Assembly: GCA_030066905.1 (NCBI GenBank)
Contig: JASJAR010000012.1
Location: 56,492-120,491, forward strand
Length of the DNA: 64,000 bases
Source of the DNA: Paracoccaceae bacterium
Lineage (GTDB): Bacteria; Pseudomonadota; Alphaproteobacteria; Rhodobacterales; Rhodobacteraceae
Direction: 5' to 3'
In this document: piece after piece, positions 42,862-52,914 of the stretch
Layout: each line of letters opens with the position of its first letter
Position numbering within the stretch: the stretch's first letter is position 1
Notes under the pieces: generated by a model
Seen by the model: only the letters and a program-made list of their open reading frames with translations
The model's database searches: none
Told to the model about the DNA's origin: nothing
Program-made: the position numbers and the translations under genes

Positions 42862-43257
42862 ATGGGCTTCGTTCTGAGATGGATCGCGGCCTTTGGGCTT
42901 CTGACCGTCACCTTCAACCCGACCGAGTGGAATTACGTCCGCTGGGCGCGGGAGAACTGGTCGGACGCGATGCCGGTCATCGTGCTTGCCGGGCTGCTTC
43001 TGGCGGTGGCCTATGCCGTCTTCGTCACCGCGGTGCTCAGAGGGATCGGCCGGTTCGGGGCGCTCCTCGTTCTCGCCGTCGTCGCCGCCTTCGTCTGGGT
43101 GCTGGTGGATTTCGGCTGGGTCAGCCTCGAGGACCCCGGGGCGGTGACCTGGGTCGTCATCGCCGCGCTCTCGGTGGTGCTGGCGATGGGGATGTACTGG
43201 GGCATTCTCTGGCGGCGGATCTCGGGCCAGCTCGAAGTCGACGACGAAGAGGGTTGA
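42862..43257 (+). CDS. DUF6524 membrane protein
   Basis: A 131-residue protein with about four transmembrane helices: FVLRWIAAFGLLTVTFN (with the following PTEWNYVRWA loop), MPVIVLAGLLLAVAYAVFV, LLVLAVVAAFVWVLVDFGWV and VVIAALSVVLAMGMYWGILW. The N-terminal NPTEWNY is a family mark. The C-terminus is short and acidic. Function unknown. Tight spacing to the SDR (9 bases) and ATPase (5 bases) suggests one transcript. Confidence 0.8.
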   Translation: MGFVLRWIAAFGLLTVTFNPTEWNYVRWARENWSDAMPVIVLAGLLLAVAYAVFVTAVLRGIGRFGALLVLAVVAAFVWVLVDFGWVSLEDPGAVTWVVIAALSVVLAMGMYWGILWRRISGQLEVDDEEG

Positions 43258-43262
43258 GCGCG

Positions 43263-43790
43263 GTGCTGAGGCGGGTGCTGGTCACGGGCTGTTCGGGGGC
43301 GGGGAAATCGGCACTGGTCGCCGAGATGGCCGGGCGCGGCTATGAGGTGCGCCGGGAGCCGGGGCGGCGGGTTATCCGCGCCGAGACCCGCACCGGCGGG
43401 CGCGGCCTGCCCTGGGAGGACGCCGAGCGCTTTGCGCGGCTCTGCCTGAAGCTGGCCATCGCCGATTGGGAGGAGGCGCGGGCCGGAACGGTGATCTTCG
43501 ACCGCGGTGTCCTCGAGGCAGCGCTGGCGCTCGAACGGCTCGGCTTTGTCGCCGAGGCGGCGGCCGCACTCGACGCTTATGGCTATGACGCACCGGTGAT
43601 CCTGGCCCCGCCCTGGCCCGAGCTCTTTCGGGCCGACACCGAACGGCGGCAGGGGGCTGCGGAGGCCGAGGCGGAGTTCGCCGGCATCGAGGCCTGTCTG
43701 AACCGCACCGGGCTTGCGGCGGCGCATCTGCCGCGCGACAGCGTGGCCGCGCGCGCCGATTGGCTCGAAGCCCGCCTCGGTGCCGGCTGA
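43263..43790 (+). CDS. P-loop ATPase/kinase, AAA_28-like
   Basis: A 175-residue NTPase. Walker A VTGCSGAGKSALVAEMAGRG is at residues 7-26, followed by YEVRREPGRRVIRAE and VIFDRGVLEAALALERLG, a layout like the small AAA_28 nucleoside or NMN-kinase-like group. The start is GTG 43263 with AGAGGG 9 bases upstream; a TTG overlapping the previous stop is the alternative. Substrate unknown. Confidence 0.78.
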   Translation: MLRRVLVTGCSGAGKSALVAEMAGRGYEVRREPGRRVIRAETRTGGRGLPWEDAERFARLCLKLAIADWEEARAGTVIFDRGVLEAALALERLGFVAEAAAALDAYGYDAPVILAPPWPELFRADTERRQGAAEAEAEFAGIEACLNRTGLAAAHLPRDSVAARADWLEARLGAG

Positions 43791-43861
43791 AACCGGCAGC
43801 GGGCCGGCTTTTCTCCGGTCGGAAAAGGCGATAGCCCCGTCCCCATGAAGGCAGTTCCGTC

Positions 43862-45262
43862 ATGATCCCCGTTCGCGGTCACGCCGGGCAGCGGGTCGTC
43901 GTCCTCGGTCTGGGGCGGTCCGGGCTCGCCGCGGCCCGGGCGCTCGCGGCCGGCGGGGCCGAGGCGCTCTGCTGGGACGACGGCGAAGCGGCGCGGACCC
44001 GGGCCGAGGCCGAGGGCCTCACGCTCCACGACCTCACAAGGCCCCGGGCGTTCGACGCCGTGGCGGCGATGGTCGTCTCCCCCGGCATCCCCCATCTCTA
44101 TCCCGCCCCCAATGCCCATGTCGCACGGGCGCTGGCCGAGGGCGTGCCGGTCGACAACGACATCGGGCTGTTCTTCCGCTCCCTCGGCGGCCCGGCCTGG
44201 GACCGGTTCGACACCGCGCCGCGGGTGGTGGCGATCACCGGGTCGAACGGCAAATCGACCACCGCCGCCCTTGTCCACCATTGCCTCAGGGTCGCCGGGC
44301 GCGAAAGCCAGCTTGCGGGCAATATCGGGCGCGGGGTGCTCGACATCGACCCGCCGGGGGACGGCGGGGTCGTCGTGCTGGAACTCTCCTCCTATCAGAC
44401 GGAACTCGCGCGCGCGCTGACCCCCGACGTGGCCGTCTTCACCAATCTCAGCCCCGACCATCTCGACCGGCACGGGGGCTATGGCGGCTATTTCGCCGCC
44501 AAGCGCCGGCTCTTCGCCGAAGGGGGCCCCGACCGGGCGGTGATCGGCGTCGACGAGCCCGAGGGGCGGTATCTTGCCAACCAACTGGCCGAGGGTCCGG
44601 GCGACGACCGGGTGATCCGCGTCTCCGTGGCCGGCGCGCCCGGCGGGCCGGGATGGTCGGTCGCGGTGAAGAAGGGGTTTCTGTCCGAAGCCCGCAAGGC
44701 GCGGCAGGTGGCGTCGGTCGATCTGCGGTCGATCCGCGGGCTGCCGGGGACCCATAATCACCAGAACGCGGCCGCCGCCTGGGGCGCGCTCCGGGCGCTG
44801 GGGCTGGGGCCGCGGGACATCGAGGCGGGGCTACGCAGTTTCGAGGGCCTGCCCCACCGCAGCCAGATCGTCGGCGAGACGGGCGGGGTGGTCTTCGTCA
44901 ACGATTCGAAGGCGACGAATGCCGCGAGCGCGGCCCGCGCCCTCGAAGCCTTCCCGCGCATCCGCTGGATCGTGGGGGGGCAGATGAAGGACGGGGGGCT
45001 GGGCGATCTGGGGCCCGGCCGGGCCCATGTGGCGAAGGCCTATGTCATCGGCCGCGAGGCGGCGGAGGTGGCGCTGATGCTCGGAGACATACCCCATGAG
45101 GTCGCCGGCGACTTGGGCACGGCGGTGGCCCGGGCGGCGGCGGAGGCCGAACCGGGCGACACGGTCCTGCTCGCGCCGGGCGGGGCCAGTTTCGACCATT
45201 ACGACAATTTCGAGGAACGCGGCGCCCATTTCATTGCCGAGGTGGGCAAGGTGCTGGGGTAG
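43862..45262 (+). CDS. murD: UDP-MurNAc-L-Ala:D-Glu ligase MurD
   Basis: A 466-residue Mur ligase that adds D-glutamate to UDP-MurNAc-L-Ala. N-terminal [17 protein letters not shown] binds UDP; ATP loop [16 protein letters not shown] near 125; [16 protein letters not shown] and [12 protein letters not shown] follow, and [17 protein letters not shown] near 345 is the signature of MurD. The C-terminal [19 protein letters not shown] is also typical. A 71-base gap separates it from the ATPase. Confidence 0.97.
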   Translation: MIPVRGHAGQRVVVLGLGRSGLAAARALAAGGAEALCWDDGEAARTRAEAEGLTLHDLTRPRAFDAVAAMVVSPGIPHLYPAPNAHVARALAEGVPVDNDIGLFFRSLGGPAWDRFDTAPRVVAITGSNGKSTTAALVHHCLRVAGRESQLAGNIGRGVLDIDPPGDGGVVVLELSSYQTELARALTPDVAVFTNLSPDHLDRHGGYGGYFAAKRRLFAEGGPDRAVIGVDEPEGRYLANQLAEGPGDDRVIRVSVAGAPGGPGWSVAVKKGFLSEARKARQVASVDLRSIRGLPGTHNHQNAAAAWGALRALGLGPRDIEAGLRSFEGLPHRSQIVGETGGVVFVNDSKATNAASAARALEAFPRIRWIVGGQMKDGGLGDLGPGRAHVAKAYVIGREAAEVALMLGDIPHEVAGDLGTAVARAAAEAEPGDTVLLAPGGASFDHYDNFEERGAHFIAEVGKVLG

Positions 45263-45704
45263 GGGGGTGACGGCCTGACGAGCAAGGGCCGTTTTGGCCC
45301 TGAGCGGGCGTTCATACGGCCCGCCCCGATCTGAAGACACTCCCGTCCCGGGCTTGACCCGGGACCTCGACAGGCTTGGCACTCCGGTGGATCGGGGCCC
45401 CGGATCAAGTCCGGGGCGTGGGTTGTTGCTTGGCCTGAAGGGGACGTTGAGCCCGAAGCAGTGAGCCGCGCCATCGCCGGGCCGCGGGGCGGCGATCCAA
45501 CCTCTCGCCGACGCGCTTTATGGCAGCAAGACTGTGAAGAGATCAGAGCGTTGCACCAAGACCAGCCAAATCGCCGGAAGGGTGGGGCGGCCCGGCGATG
45601 GCGCGGCGGCCTCTCGGCCCTGTCCCGCACCAGCGCGGAGCATAAACGTCCGCCTAACGCCATGAGACGACCTACGGTCCCCACCGAGACCGATGACGCT
45701 CCCG
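45263..45704. other. Gene-free stretch after murD with one REP-type element
   Basis: Between murD and the end of ldh no gene is convincing; open frames lack ribosome sites and family sequence. It holds one REP-type element (45345-45418). The rest is plain GC-rich sequence. Confidence 0.6.
45345..45418. repeat. REP-type palindromic element, copy 3 (TTGGCACTCCGGTGG spacer subtype)
   Basis: First palindrome 45345-45365 (GTCCCGGG...CCCGGGAC), spacer CTCGACAGGCTTGGCACTCC and GGTGGATCG, second palindrome 45397-45417 (GCCCCGGA...TCCGGGGC). The spacer matches copies 4 and 5 rather than 1 and 2. Confidence 0.82.
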
Positions 45705-46682
45705 TCAGGGGATGCCCGCCGAGTGGCCCGGCGCCCCGGACCGCGCGGCCCAGAGCGGCACCTCTTCGGTGAGATCCCGGATCAGCCTCGCGCTTTCGGC
45801 CAGGGCGAACTCCTCATGGGCATCGAGCCGCGGCATCAGCGCCGCGCTGATTCCGCTGCGCCCGACGATCCGGGGGATCGACACCGCGACCTCCTTCACC
45901 CCGGCGATGTCGGGGCTCACCGCCGAGACCGACAGCACCGCCTGTTCGTCGCGGTCGATGGCGCGGACGATGCGGGCGATGCCCGCGCCGATGCCGTAGT
46001 TGGTGAAGCCCTTGCCGTCGATGATCGTGTAGGCGGCGCGGCGGACGCCGTTGTCGATCCGCGCGACCACCGCATCGGTGAGCGGCGCGCCGATCTGGGC
46101 GGCGAAGTCGCGGATAGGCACCGCGCCGGCGCGGGCCGCCGACCAGGCCAGCACCTCGCTGTCGCCATGTTCGCCGATCACATAGGCATGGACCGATTTC
46201 GCCGCGACGCCGAGATGGTCCGACAAAAGCGCCCGGAACCGGGCGGTGTCGAGGATCGTGCCGGTGCCGATGACGGTTGCGGGGGCCTTGCCCGAGAGCC
46301 GGGTGGCGATGGCGGTCATGACATCGACGGGGTTTGTCGCCACGAGGAGGATCGCCTCGGGGGCCACCGCGGAGATTTCGCCGATCACGGCGCGGAACAC
46401 CTCGGCGTTGCGGCTGAGAAGCTCGATCCGCGTCTCGCCGGGCTTTTGCGCCACACCGGCGGCGAGGATGATGACGCGGGCGCCGTCGAGCGCGCGCCAG
46501 CCTCCCGACGACACCTGCGTTGCCGAGGCGAAGGGGGCGGCATGGGCGATGTCTGCGGCCTCGGCGGCGGCGCGCCCGGCGTCGCGGTCGACGAAGACGA
46601 CCTCGTCGACGGCGCCTTCGAGCACCAGTGCAAAGCCCGCCGCACTGCCGACCGCGCCGCAACCGACGATGCCGATCTTCAC
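45705..46682 (-). CDS. ldh: L-lactate dehydrogenase
   Basis: A 325-residue NAD-dependent enzyme interconverting pyruvate and L-lactate. The NAD loop is [20 protein letters not shown] at residues 4-23; the substrate loop [19 protein letters not shown] carries Gln at the position where malate dehydrogenases have Arg, which favours lactate; the catalytic His is in [12 protein letters not shown]. The start is GTG 46682. It faces the dcw genes from inside the cluster, between murD and ftsW, and its 5' end diverges from ftsW. Confidence 0.88.
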   Translation of the reverse strand: MKIGIVGCGAVGSAAGFALVLEGAVDEVVFVDRDAGRAAAEAADIAHAAPFASATQVSSGGWRALDGARVIILAAGVAQKPGETRIELLSRNAEVFRAVIGEISAVAPEAILLVATNPVDVMTAIATRLSGKAPATVIGTGTILDTARFRALLSDHLGVAAKSVHAYVIGEHGDSEVLAWSAARAGAVPIRDFAAQIGAPLTDAVVARIDNGVRRAAYTIIDGKGFTNYGIGAGIARIVRAIDRDEQAVLSVSAVSPDIAGVKEVAVSIPRIVGRSGISAALMPRLDAHEEFALAESARLIRDLTEEVPLWAARSGAPGHSAGIP

Positions 46683-46893
46683 GGTGCCCCCGGCGCTTCG
46701 GTGCCCGCGCGGGGTGCGGCGGGTCGCGGATCGTCAAGCATGGCAGCCTCCTCGATGGACCGCGCTCAACCAAAGCCCGACCGTGCGATCCGTCAAGCGA
46801 CATTCAGCTTTTGCTGGCGCGGCGGGGACCGATTCGATATTGTTTTGGGCGAGACCCGGCAAACGGGCGGCAAGAGGCAGCAAAGGCGGTTCC

Positions 46894-48060
46894 ATGACGG
46901 AGATGGTCTATGGGTCCGTTCCCGCGGGACGCGGGGACCCGATCCTTCCCAGATGGTGGCGGACGCTCGACAAATGGTCGCTCGGCGCGGTTTTTCTGCT
47001 GTTTGCGATGGGGCTCCTGCTGGGGTTTGCCGCCTCGCCGCCGCTTGCCGAGCGCAACGGGTTCCAGCCGTTCCATTATGTCGAGCGGCAGGTGGTCTTC
47101 GGCACCGCCGCCCTGGCCGCGATGATCGTGGTGTCGATGCTCTCGCCCACCCATGTCCGCCGCCTTGCGGTGATCGGCTTTGCGCTGGCGATGGTGGCCC
47201 TGGCGTTTCTGCCGCTCTTCGGCACCGATTTCGGCAAAGGGGCGACGCGGTGGTATTCGCTCGGCTTCGGCTCGCTGCAACCCTCGGAATTCGTCAAACC
47301 GACCTTCGTGGTCGTCGCCGCATGGCTGATCGCGGCCTCGAGCGAACTCGCGGGGCCTCCCGGAAAGAGCTATTCGATGGCCATCGCCCTCCTCATTGTC
47401 GGCTTTCTCGCCATGCAGCCCGATTTCGGGCAGGCCGCCCTCATTCTCTTCGCCTGGAGCGTGATGTATTTCGTCGGCGGTGCGCCGATCACGCTCCTGA
47501 TGGGGCTTGCCGGCGCCGTGGTCATGGCAGGCGCGTTCTTTTACAACAACTCCGAGCATTTCGCCCGCCGGATCGACGGGTTCCTGTCGGCCGAAGTCGA
47601 CCCGACGACCCAGCTCGGCTATGCCACCAACGCGATCCGGGAGGGCGGGTTCTTCGGCGTGGGCGTGGGCGAAGGCACCGTCAAATGGTCCCTGCCGGAC
47701 GCCCATACCGATTTCATCGTCGCGGTCGCGGCCGAGGAATACGGGCTCCTGCTCGTTCTTGTCCTGATCGGGCTTTACGCGATGATCGTGGTGCGCTCGC
47801 TCTTTCGGCTGATGCGCGAGCGCGACCCGTTCATCCGCCTCGCGGGCACCGGGCTCGCCTGCATCTTCGCGGTGCAGGCGATGATCAACATGGGCGTGGC
47901 GGTGCGGCTGATGCCGGCGAAGGGGATGACGCTGCCCTTTGTCTCCTATGGCGGGTCGAGCCTGATCGCGGGCGGGATCATGGTGGGGATGCTCCTGGCC
48001 TTCACCCGGGCCCGGCCCCAGGGGCAGATCGAGGACATCTTCGCCAGGCGGGCCCGGTGA
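46894..48060 (+). CDS. ftsW: Septal peptidoglycan polymerase FtsW
   Basis: A 388-residue SEDS glycosyltransferase with about 10 transmembrane helices, polymerising lipid II at the septum together with FtsI. Motifs: [51 protein letters not shown], the catalytic loop [18 protein letters not shown] and the late [14 protein letters not shown]. The ATG at 46894 follows AAAGGCGG; it is divergent from ldh across about 210 bases that should hold a promoter. The stop overlaps the murG GTG. Confidence 0.96.
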   Translation: MTEMVYGSVPAGRGDPILPRWWRTLDKWSLGAVFLLFAMGLLLGFAASPPLAERNGFQPFHYVERQVVFGTAALAAMIVVSMLSPTHVRRLAVIGFALAMVALAFLPLFGTDFGKGATRWYSLGFGSLQPSEFVKPTFVVVAAWLIAASSELAGPPGKSYSMAIALLIVGFLAMQPDFGQAALILFAWSVMYFVGGAPITLLMGLAGAVVMAGAFFYNNSEHFARRIDGFLSAEVDPTTQLGYATNAIREGGFFGVGVGEGTVKWSLPDAHTDFIVAVAAEEYGLLLVLVLIGLYAMIVVRSLFRLMRERDPFIRLAGTGLACIFAVQAMINMGVAVRLMPAKGMTLPFVSYGGSSLIAGGIMVGMLLAFTRARPQGQIEDIFARRAR

Positions 48061-49184
48061 GCGGGCGGCTCTGCCTCATCGCCGCAGGCGGCACCGGCGG
48101 GCATATGTTCCCCGCCCAGGCCCTTGCCGAACGGCTTCTCGAAGGGGGCTGGGCGGTGCGGCTTTCGACCGATGCGAGGGGCGCGCGCTATGCGGGGGGC
48201 TTTCCCGGAGCGGTGGAGATCACCACGGTCGCCTCGGCGACCTTCGCGCGCGGCGGCGCCCTCGGCAAGCTCGCCGTCCCGTTCCGCATCGGGGCCGGGA
48301 TCGCAGCGGCGAAATTGCGGATGCTCGCGGAGCGGCCGGCGGTGGTCGTCGGCTTCGGGGGCTACCCCACGATCCCCGCGATGAGCGCGGCCTGGGCTCT
48401 GCGCGTCCCGCGCCTCATCCACGAGCAGAACGGGGTGCTCGGCCGGGTGAACCGCCTTTTCGCGCCGCGGGTCCTGGCCGTCGCCTGCGGCACATGGCCG
48501 GCCGATCTGCCGGCAAGGGCACGGGGGGTGCACACCGGCAACCCGGTCCGCCAGGCGGTGCTCGACCGGACCGGTGCGGACTACATCCCCCCGGGCGATC
48601 ATCCGATGTCGGTTCTGGTGATCGGCGGCAGCCAGGGCGCGCGCATTCTCTCCCGGGTCGTTCCGGCAAGCCTCGCCGCCCAGCCGCCGGCGATCCGGCG
48701 GCATCTGAGGGTCAGCCACCAGGCCCGGCCCGAAGACGCGGACGCCGCCCGTGCGGCCTACGCCGAGGCCGGGATCGACGCCGATGTGCAACCCTTCTTC
48801 GAGGACGTGCCCCGCCGGATCGCCGAAGCCCAGCTCGTCATCAGCCGGGCCGGGGCCTCCTCGATCGCCGATCTGACCGTCATCGGGCGCCCTGCAATCC
48901 TCATCCCCTTCGCCGCCGCCGCCGGCGACCACCAGACGGCGAATGCCGCCGGGCTCGAAGCCGCCGGTGCCGCGAAGGTGATCGCCGAGGCGGACCTCTC
49001 CGAGCCGGTGCTCGCCGAAGAGGTGGCCGCGATCCTCGGCACCCCCGACCGGGCCCGCGCGATGGCCGCAGGCGCTCGCGGCCAGGGGCTTCCCGACGCC
49101 GCCGACCGGCTGGCCCGGCTCGTCGAAGAAACCGCGGCAGGGCGCCCCGTCGCCGCGCTCAGCTCAGAAAAGGCCCAGACATGA
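48057..49184 (+). CDS. murG: UDP-GlcNAc:lipid I GlcNAc transferase MurG
   Basis: A 375-residue GT-B enzyme that makes lipid II on the inner membrane face. N-terminal [59 protein letters not shown] and [20 protein letters not shown] are all present. The GTG start overlaps the ftsW stop (GTGA). Its own stop overlaps the murC ATG (ATGA). Confidence 0.97.
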   Translation: MSGRLCLIAAGGTGGHMFPAQALAERLLEGGWAVRLSTDARGARYAGGFPGAVEITTVASATFARGGALGKLAVPFRIGAGIAAAKLRMLAERPAVVVGFGGYPTIPAMSAAWALRVPRLIHEQNGVLGRVNRLFAPRVLAVACGTWPADLPARARGVHTGNPVRQAVLDRTGADYIPPGDHPMSVLVIGGSQGARILSRVVPASLAAQPPAIRRHLRVSHQARPEDADAARAAYAEAGIDADVQPFFEDVPRRIAEAQLVISRAGASSIADLTVIGRPAILIPFAAAAGDHQTANAAGLEAAGAAKVIAEADLSEPVLAEEVAAILGTPDRARAMAAGARGQGLPDAADRLARLVEETAAGRPVAALSSEKAQT

Positions 49185-50605
49185 ACGCAGCCGCCGCCAC
49201 CAAGCTTCCCACCGAGATCGGCCCGATCCATTTCGTCGGCATCGGCGGCATCGGGATGTCGGGGATCGCCGAGGTGCTCCTCAACCACGGCTACGCGGTG
49301 CAGGGCTCCGACCTCAAATCCTCGAAGATCACCGACCGGCTGGCGCTCAAAGGGGCCAAGGTGATGATCGGCCAGCGGGCCGAGAACCTCGACGGCGCCG
49401 AGGTCGTGGTGATCTCCTCGGCGATCAAATCCGGCAATGCCGAACTCGATGCCGCCCGGGCCCTGGGCCTGCCGGTCGTGCGGCGCGCCGAAATGCTCGC
49501 CGAACTGATGCGGCTGAGATCGAACATCGCCGTGGCCGGCACCCACGGGAAGACCACGACGACCACGCTCGTGGCCACCATGCTCGACGCCGGGGGCATC
49601 GACCCCACGGTGATCAACGGCGGGGTGATCCACGCCTACGGATCGAACGCGCGGGTCGGGGCCGGGGAGTGGATGGTGGTCGAGGCCGACGAGTCCGACG
49701 GCACCTTCAACCGCCTGCCCGCGACCATTGCCATCGTCACCAATATCGACCCCGAGCATATGGAGCACTGGGGCAGCATCGAGAACCTCCGCCAGGGTTT
49801 CTACGATTTCGTCTCGAACATCCCCTTCTACGGGCTCGCGGTGCTCTGCACCGATCATCCCGAAGTGGCCGCCCTTCTGGGGCGGATCACCGACCGGCGG
49901 GTGCTCACCTTCGGGTTCAACGCCCAGGCGGACGTGCGTGCGGTGAACCTTACCTACAAGGGCGGCGTCGCCCATTTCGACATCGCGCTTTCCGCCGAGG
50001 GCCGGGTCATCGAAGGCTGCACCCTGCCGATGCCGGGCGACCACAACGTCTCCAACGCGCTCGCGGCCGTGGCGGTGGGCCGGCATCTCGGCATGAAGGC
50101 GGCCGAAATCCGCCAGGCCCTCGCGGGGTTCGCCGGCGTAAACCGGCGGTTCACCAAAGTGGGCGAGGTGGACGGGGTGAGCATCATCGACGATTACGGC
50201 CACCATCCGGTTGAGATCGCCGCCGTGCTGAAAGCCGCACGGCAATCGGTCGGGGAGGGCGCGCGGGTGATCGCGGTGCACCAGCCGCACCGGTATTCAC
50301 GCCTGTCGAGCCTCTTTGAGGACTTCTGCACCTGTTTCAACGAGGCCGACGTCGTCGGCATCGCCGAGGTCTTCGCCGCCGGGGAGGACCCGATTGCGGG
50401 CGCTTCCCGCGACGATCTCGTCGCCGGGCTCACCCGCCACGGACATCGCCATGCTCGTGCCATAATCTCCGAAGATGACCTTGAACGGCTGGTGCGGGCC
50501 GAGGCCCGCCCCGGCGATATCGTCGTCTGCCTCGGGGCAGGCACCATCTCGGCCTGGGCCAACAATCTGCCGGGCCGGCTGGAGGAGAAACGCGAGGCGT
50601 CATGA
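49181..50605 (+). CDS. murC: UDP-MurNAc:L-alanine ligase MurC
   Basis: A 474-residue Mur ligase, first to act on UDP-MurNAc. [20 protein letters not shown] at residues 16-35 binds [21 protein letters not shown] is the ATP loop; [23 protein letters not shown] and [16 protein letters not shown] follow; [18 protein letters not shown] near 340 is a family mark. It overlaps murG and the first DUF2484 gene by 4 bases each. Confidence 0.97.
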   Translation: MNAAAATKLPTEIGPIHFVGIGGIGMSGIAEVLLNHGYAVQGSDLKSSKITDRLALKGAKVMIGQRAENLDGAEVVVISSAIKSGNAELDAARALGLPVVRRAEMLAELMRLRSNIAVAGTHGKTTTTTLVATMLDAGGIDPTVINGGVIHAYGSNARVGAGEWMVVEADESDGTFNRLPATIAIVTNIDPEHMEHWGSIENLRQGFYDFVSNIPFYGLAVLCTDHPEVAALLGRITDRRVLTFGFNAQADVRAVNLTYKGGVAHFDIALSAEGRVIEGCTLPMPGDHNVSNALAAVAVGRHLGMKAAEIRQALAGFAGVNRRFTKVGEVDGVSIIDDYGHHPVEIAAVLKAARQSVGEGARVIAVHQPHRYSRLSSLFEDFCTCFNEADVVGIAEVFAAGEDPIAGASRDDLVAGLTRHGHRHARAIISEDDLERLVRAEARPGDIVVCLGAGTISAWANNLPGRLEEKREAS

Positions 50606-50883
50606 GCCCATCCGCCGCTGCCATCATCGCCTGTCTCTGGGTCATCGCTTCGACCCTCGTCGCGCTGATGCCGATGCGGCGGCAATATGTGCCCGGCGTG
50701 ATGCTTCTGGCCGCCGCCCCGGTGCTTATCGCCTGGCTCTGGGTCGAGCTTGGCTGGCTCGTCGGTGCCGTGGCCCTCTTCGCCTTCGTCTCGATGTTCC
50801 GCAACCCGCTGCGCTATTTCGCCAAGAAGGCGCTGGGGATGCCGGTGGAACTCCCCAAGGAGCTTAGGGAGAGCGTGGAATGA
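50602..50883 (+). CDS. DUF2484 membrane protein, copy A
   Basis: A 93-residue protein with about three hydrophobic helices ([50 protein letters not shown]) and a charged C-terminus ([18 protein letters not shown]). It overlaps the murC stop by 4 bases and its own stop overlaps the next ATG, so it is translationally coupled on both sides. Members of this family sit next to murC/murB in Rhodobacteraceae; no function is known. Confidence 0.82.
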   Translation: MSPSAAAIIACLWVIASTLVALMPMRRQYVPGVMLLAAAPVLIAWLWVELGWLVGAVALFAFVSMFRNPLRYFAKKALGMPVELPKELRESVE

Positions 50884-51146
50884 GCGTGCCGGTGATCCTC
50901 GCTCTGGTCTGGCTCGTCACGGCCAATGTGATCGGGATGTTCCCCTCGCCGAAACGCCACCACTGGCCGTCGGCCTATGCGCTGATGACCGTCGGGTTGC
51001 CGCTTCTCGTCTGGCTCTTCATCAGCGATGGCTGGATCGCGGCGGCGGTGTTTCTGGTCGCGGGGGCGTCGATCCTCCGCTGGCCGGTGCGGTTCCTGTT
51101 TCGCCGGATCGGACGGGTCGTCGGAGGGGGAAAGGCGCCGGGATAG
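50880..51146 (+). CDS. DUF2484 membrane protein, copy B
   Basis: An 88-residue paralogue of the preceding protein: the same helix-helix-helix layout (VILALVWLVTANVIGMFP, LMTVGLPLLVWLFIS, GWIAAAVFLVAGASILR) and the same -R-x-P-x-R-(F/Y) end (RWPVRFLFRRIG). Sequence identity is low, so the duplication is old. The first gene's stop overlaps its ATG. Confidence 0.8.
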   Translation: MSVPVILALVWLVTANVIGMFPSPKRHHWPSAYALMTVGLPLLVWLFISDGWIAAAVFLVAGASILRWPVRFLFRRIGRVVGGGKAPG

Positions 51147-51217
51147 GTCGGCTGCATCATCGGCGCCTTAGTTTCGCCCCAAATTGATGCCGGAGTGAGA
51201 GGAGAAAGGAAGGTCCA

Positions 51218-51499
51218 ATGGATACGATGACTTATGTCGTGGTCGCTGGCTGGGTGCTGATGTATTTTATCCCCTCCTTCAGCTTCGCTTTCCTGACCGC
51301 CACCGTGCTGGCGTTTCTTGCCGCCTTTCTCGTCCATGTCGCCGAGCTCAAGGGCAGCGCCCTGAGCCTGTCGGGTGTCATGGACGCGATGATGCCTGTG
51401 GCCCCGGTGGCCTTCTTCGCCATCTTCATGGCCTGGCCCCTCGGTGCGCTGATCCGCCGGATCAGAGATTGGTGGCAGGGGAAAGCCGCCGGCGTTTGA
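51218..51499 (+). CDS. Small membrane protein, tandem copy A
   Basis: A 93-residue protein with three predicted helices (VVVAGWVLMYFIPSFSFAF, TVLAFLAAFLVHVAEL, PVAPVAFFAIFMAWPLGALI) and a basic end (RRIRDWWQGK). AGAGGAGAAAGGA precedes the ATG. It resembles the next gene's product, most clearly in the P-x-x-F-x-A-x-F-x-A-W-P-x-G-A-L block. I do not recognise the family. Confidence 0.65.
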   Translation: MDTMTYVVVAGWVLMYFIPSFSFAFLTATVLAFLAAFLVHVAELKGSALSLSGVMDAMMPVAPVAFFAIFMAWPLGALIRRIRDWWQGKAAGV

Positions 51500-51613
51500 T
51501 ATCGCCCCTCGGCAGGCCTTGGCAGGGCCGGAAACCCCAATGGGATGTGGCTGCACTGCCAACAGACGACCGCATCCGAGGGCCCGGGCGGCCCGAGATT
51601 GACCGGAGACACC

Positions 51614-51904
51614 ATGGAAGACATCCTCACATACGGCTTACTCCTTGCCTGGGCGATCATGCTCTTCGTGCCGTCGCTCGTCGCAGCACTCCTGCTGGCC
51701 GTTGTCATGGCGTTGGCAGCGACGGTCTTGATCTGGCAAACCAGCATCGACCCCGTGACCGGAAGCACCGGCGACCCGGCGACGATGTTCCTCATCCTCG
51801 CTCCCATGGCATTTGCGGCTGTCTTTGTCGCCTGGCCCGTCGGCGCGCTCGGGCGCTTTGTCTTGCGGCGGCTGAAAGGTGCTGGTGCACCGGAGAAATC
51901 CTAG
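51614..51904 (+). CDS. Small membrane protein, tandem copy B
   Basis: A 96-residue paralogue of the preceding protein, with LLAWAIMLFVPSLVAALLL, VVMALAATVLIW and MAFAAVFVAWPVGALGRFVL then RRLKG. The ATG at 51614 follows GGAGACACC; an in-frame ATG 23 codons earlier lacks a site and adds a non-hydrophobic lead. It ends 15 bases before murB, so it should be in the dcw transcript. Function unknown. Confidence 0.65.
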   Translation: MEDILTYGLLLAWAIMLFVPSLVAALLLAVVMALAATVLIWQTSIDPVTGSTGDPATMFLILAPMAFAAVFVAWPVGALGRFVLRRLKGAGAPEKS

Positions 51905-51919
51905 GCAGTATTGCGCCCG

Positions 51920-52873
51920 ATGGACGGGGCACCATTCAGGTACGAACCGCGCGGGCGACTGACGCCCGGCCGCCCGCTGGCAGACCTCACATGGCTCCGG
52001 GTCGGCGGTCCGGCAGACTGGCTTTTTCAGCCTGCCGACGAAGCCGATCTTGCGGCGTTTCTGGCCGCCCTGCCGCCGGATGTGGCGGTGTTTCCGATGG
52101 GCGTGGGCTCCAACCTCATTGTGCGCGACGGGGGGGTGCGCGGCGTGGTGATCCGGCTTGGACGGGGCTTCAACGCGATCCGGATCGAGGGCGACAGGGT
52201 TGTCGCCGGCGCGGCCGCACTCGACGCCCATGTGGCCCGCAAGGCCGCCGAGGCGGGGCGGGACCTGACGTTCCTGCGCACCATCCCCGGCTCCATCGGC
52301 GGGGCGGTGCGGATGAATGCCGGCTGCTACGGCACTTATATCGCTGATGTTTTCCTCTCTGCGCGCGCCATCGCCCGGGGCGGCGAGACGCTGGTGCTCG
52401 GTCCCGACGATCTGGGCTTCGCCTACCGGCATTCCGACCTCCCCGGGGGCTGTGTCATCGTGGACGTGACGTTGCGCGCCCCCGCAGGCGACCCCGCCGC
52501 GCTGGCGGCGCGGATGGAGGAGCAACTCGCCAGGCGGGACGCGACGCAGCCGACGAAGGACCGCTCGGCCGGCTCGACCTTCCGCAACCCGGCCGGATTT
52601 TCCTCCACCGGCAGGGACGGCGACAGCGACGATCTCAAAGCCTGGAAGGTGATCGACGATGCCGGGCTCCGGGGGGCCGCACGGGGCGGGGCCGAGATGA
52701 GCGAGAAGCATCCGAACTTCCTCGTCAACCGGGGCGGGGCGACCGCCGCCGACCTCGAAGGATTGGGCGAGGAGGTCCGCGAAAAGGTCTTCCAACACTC
52801 TGGAATTCGGCTAGAATGGGAGATTATGCGGGTCGGTGAGGCAGGCCCGGAAAAAGAACGAGACAAAGACTAG
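51920..52873 (+). CDS. murB: UDP-N-acetylenolpyruvoylglucosamine reductase MurB
   Basis: A 317-residue FAD enzyme that reduces UDP-GlcNAc-enolpyruvate to UDP-MurNAc. FAD site: [34 protein letters not shown] and [18 protein letters not shown]. The proton-donor Ser is in [12 protein letters not shown], and [19 protein letters not shown] is conserved. The ATG at 51920 is chosen; a TTG three codons earlier is in frame. It ends 41 bases before ddl. Confidence 0.95.
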   Translation: MDGAPFRYEPRGRLTPGRPLADLTWLRVGGPADWLFQPADEADLAAFLAALPPDVAVFPMGVGSNLIVRDGGVRGVVIRLGRGFNAIRIEGDRVVAGAAALDAHVARKAAEAGRDLTFLRTIPGSIGGAVRMNAGCYGTYIADVFLSARAIARGGETLVLGPDDLGFAYRHSDLPGGCVIVDVTLRAPAGDPAALAARMEEQLARRDATQPTKDRSAGSTFRNPAGFSSTGRDGDSDDLKAWKVIDDAGLRGAARGGAEMSEKHPNFLVNRGGATAADLEGLGEEVREKVFQHSGIRLEWEIMRVGEAGPEKERDKD

Positions 52874-52914
52874 AACAAAGCCCCGAAAACGGGGGTCAGG
52901 CAGAGTTGGCGGGT

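Noticed and set aside
45430..45470. Shared sequence near copies 3, 4 and 5 of the REP element (TGGCCTG...GACGTTG-like)
   Set aside because: Similar words recur near 61535 and 63880, but their position and orientation relative to the palindromes are not consistent, so I did not extend the repeat unit.
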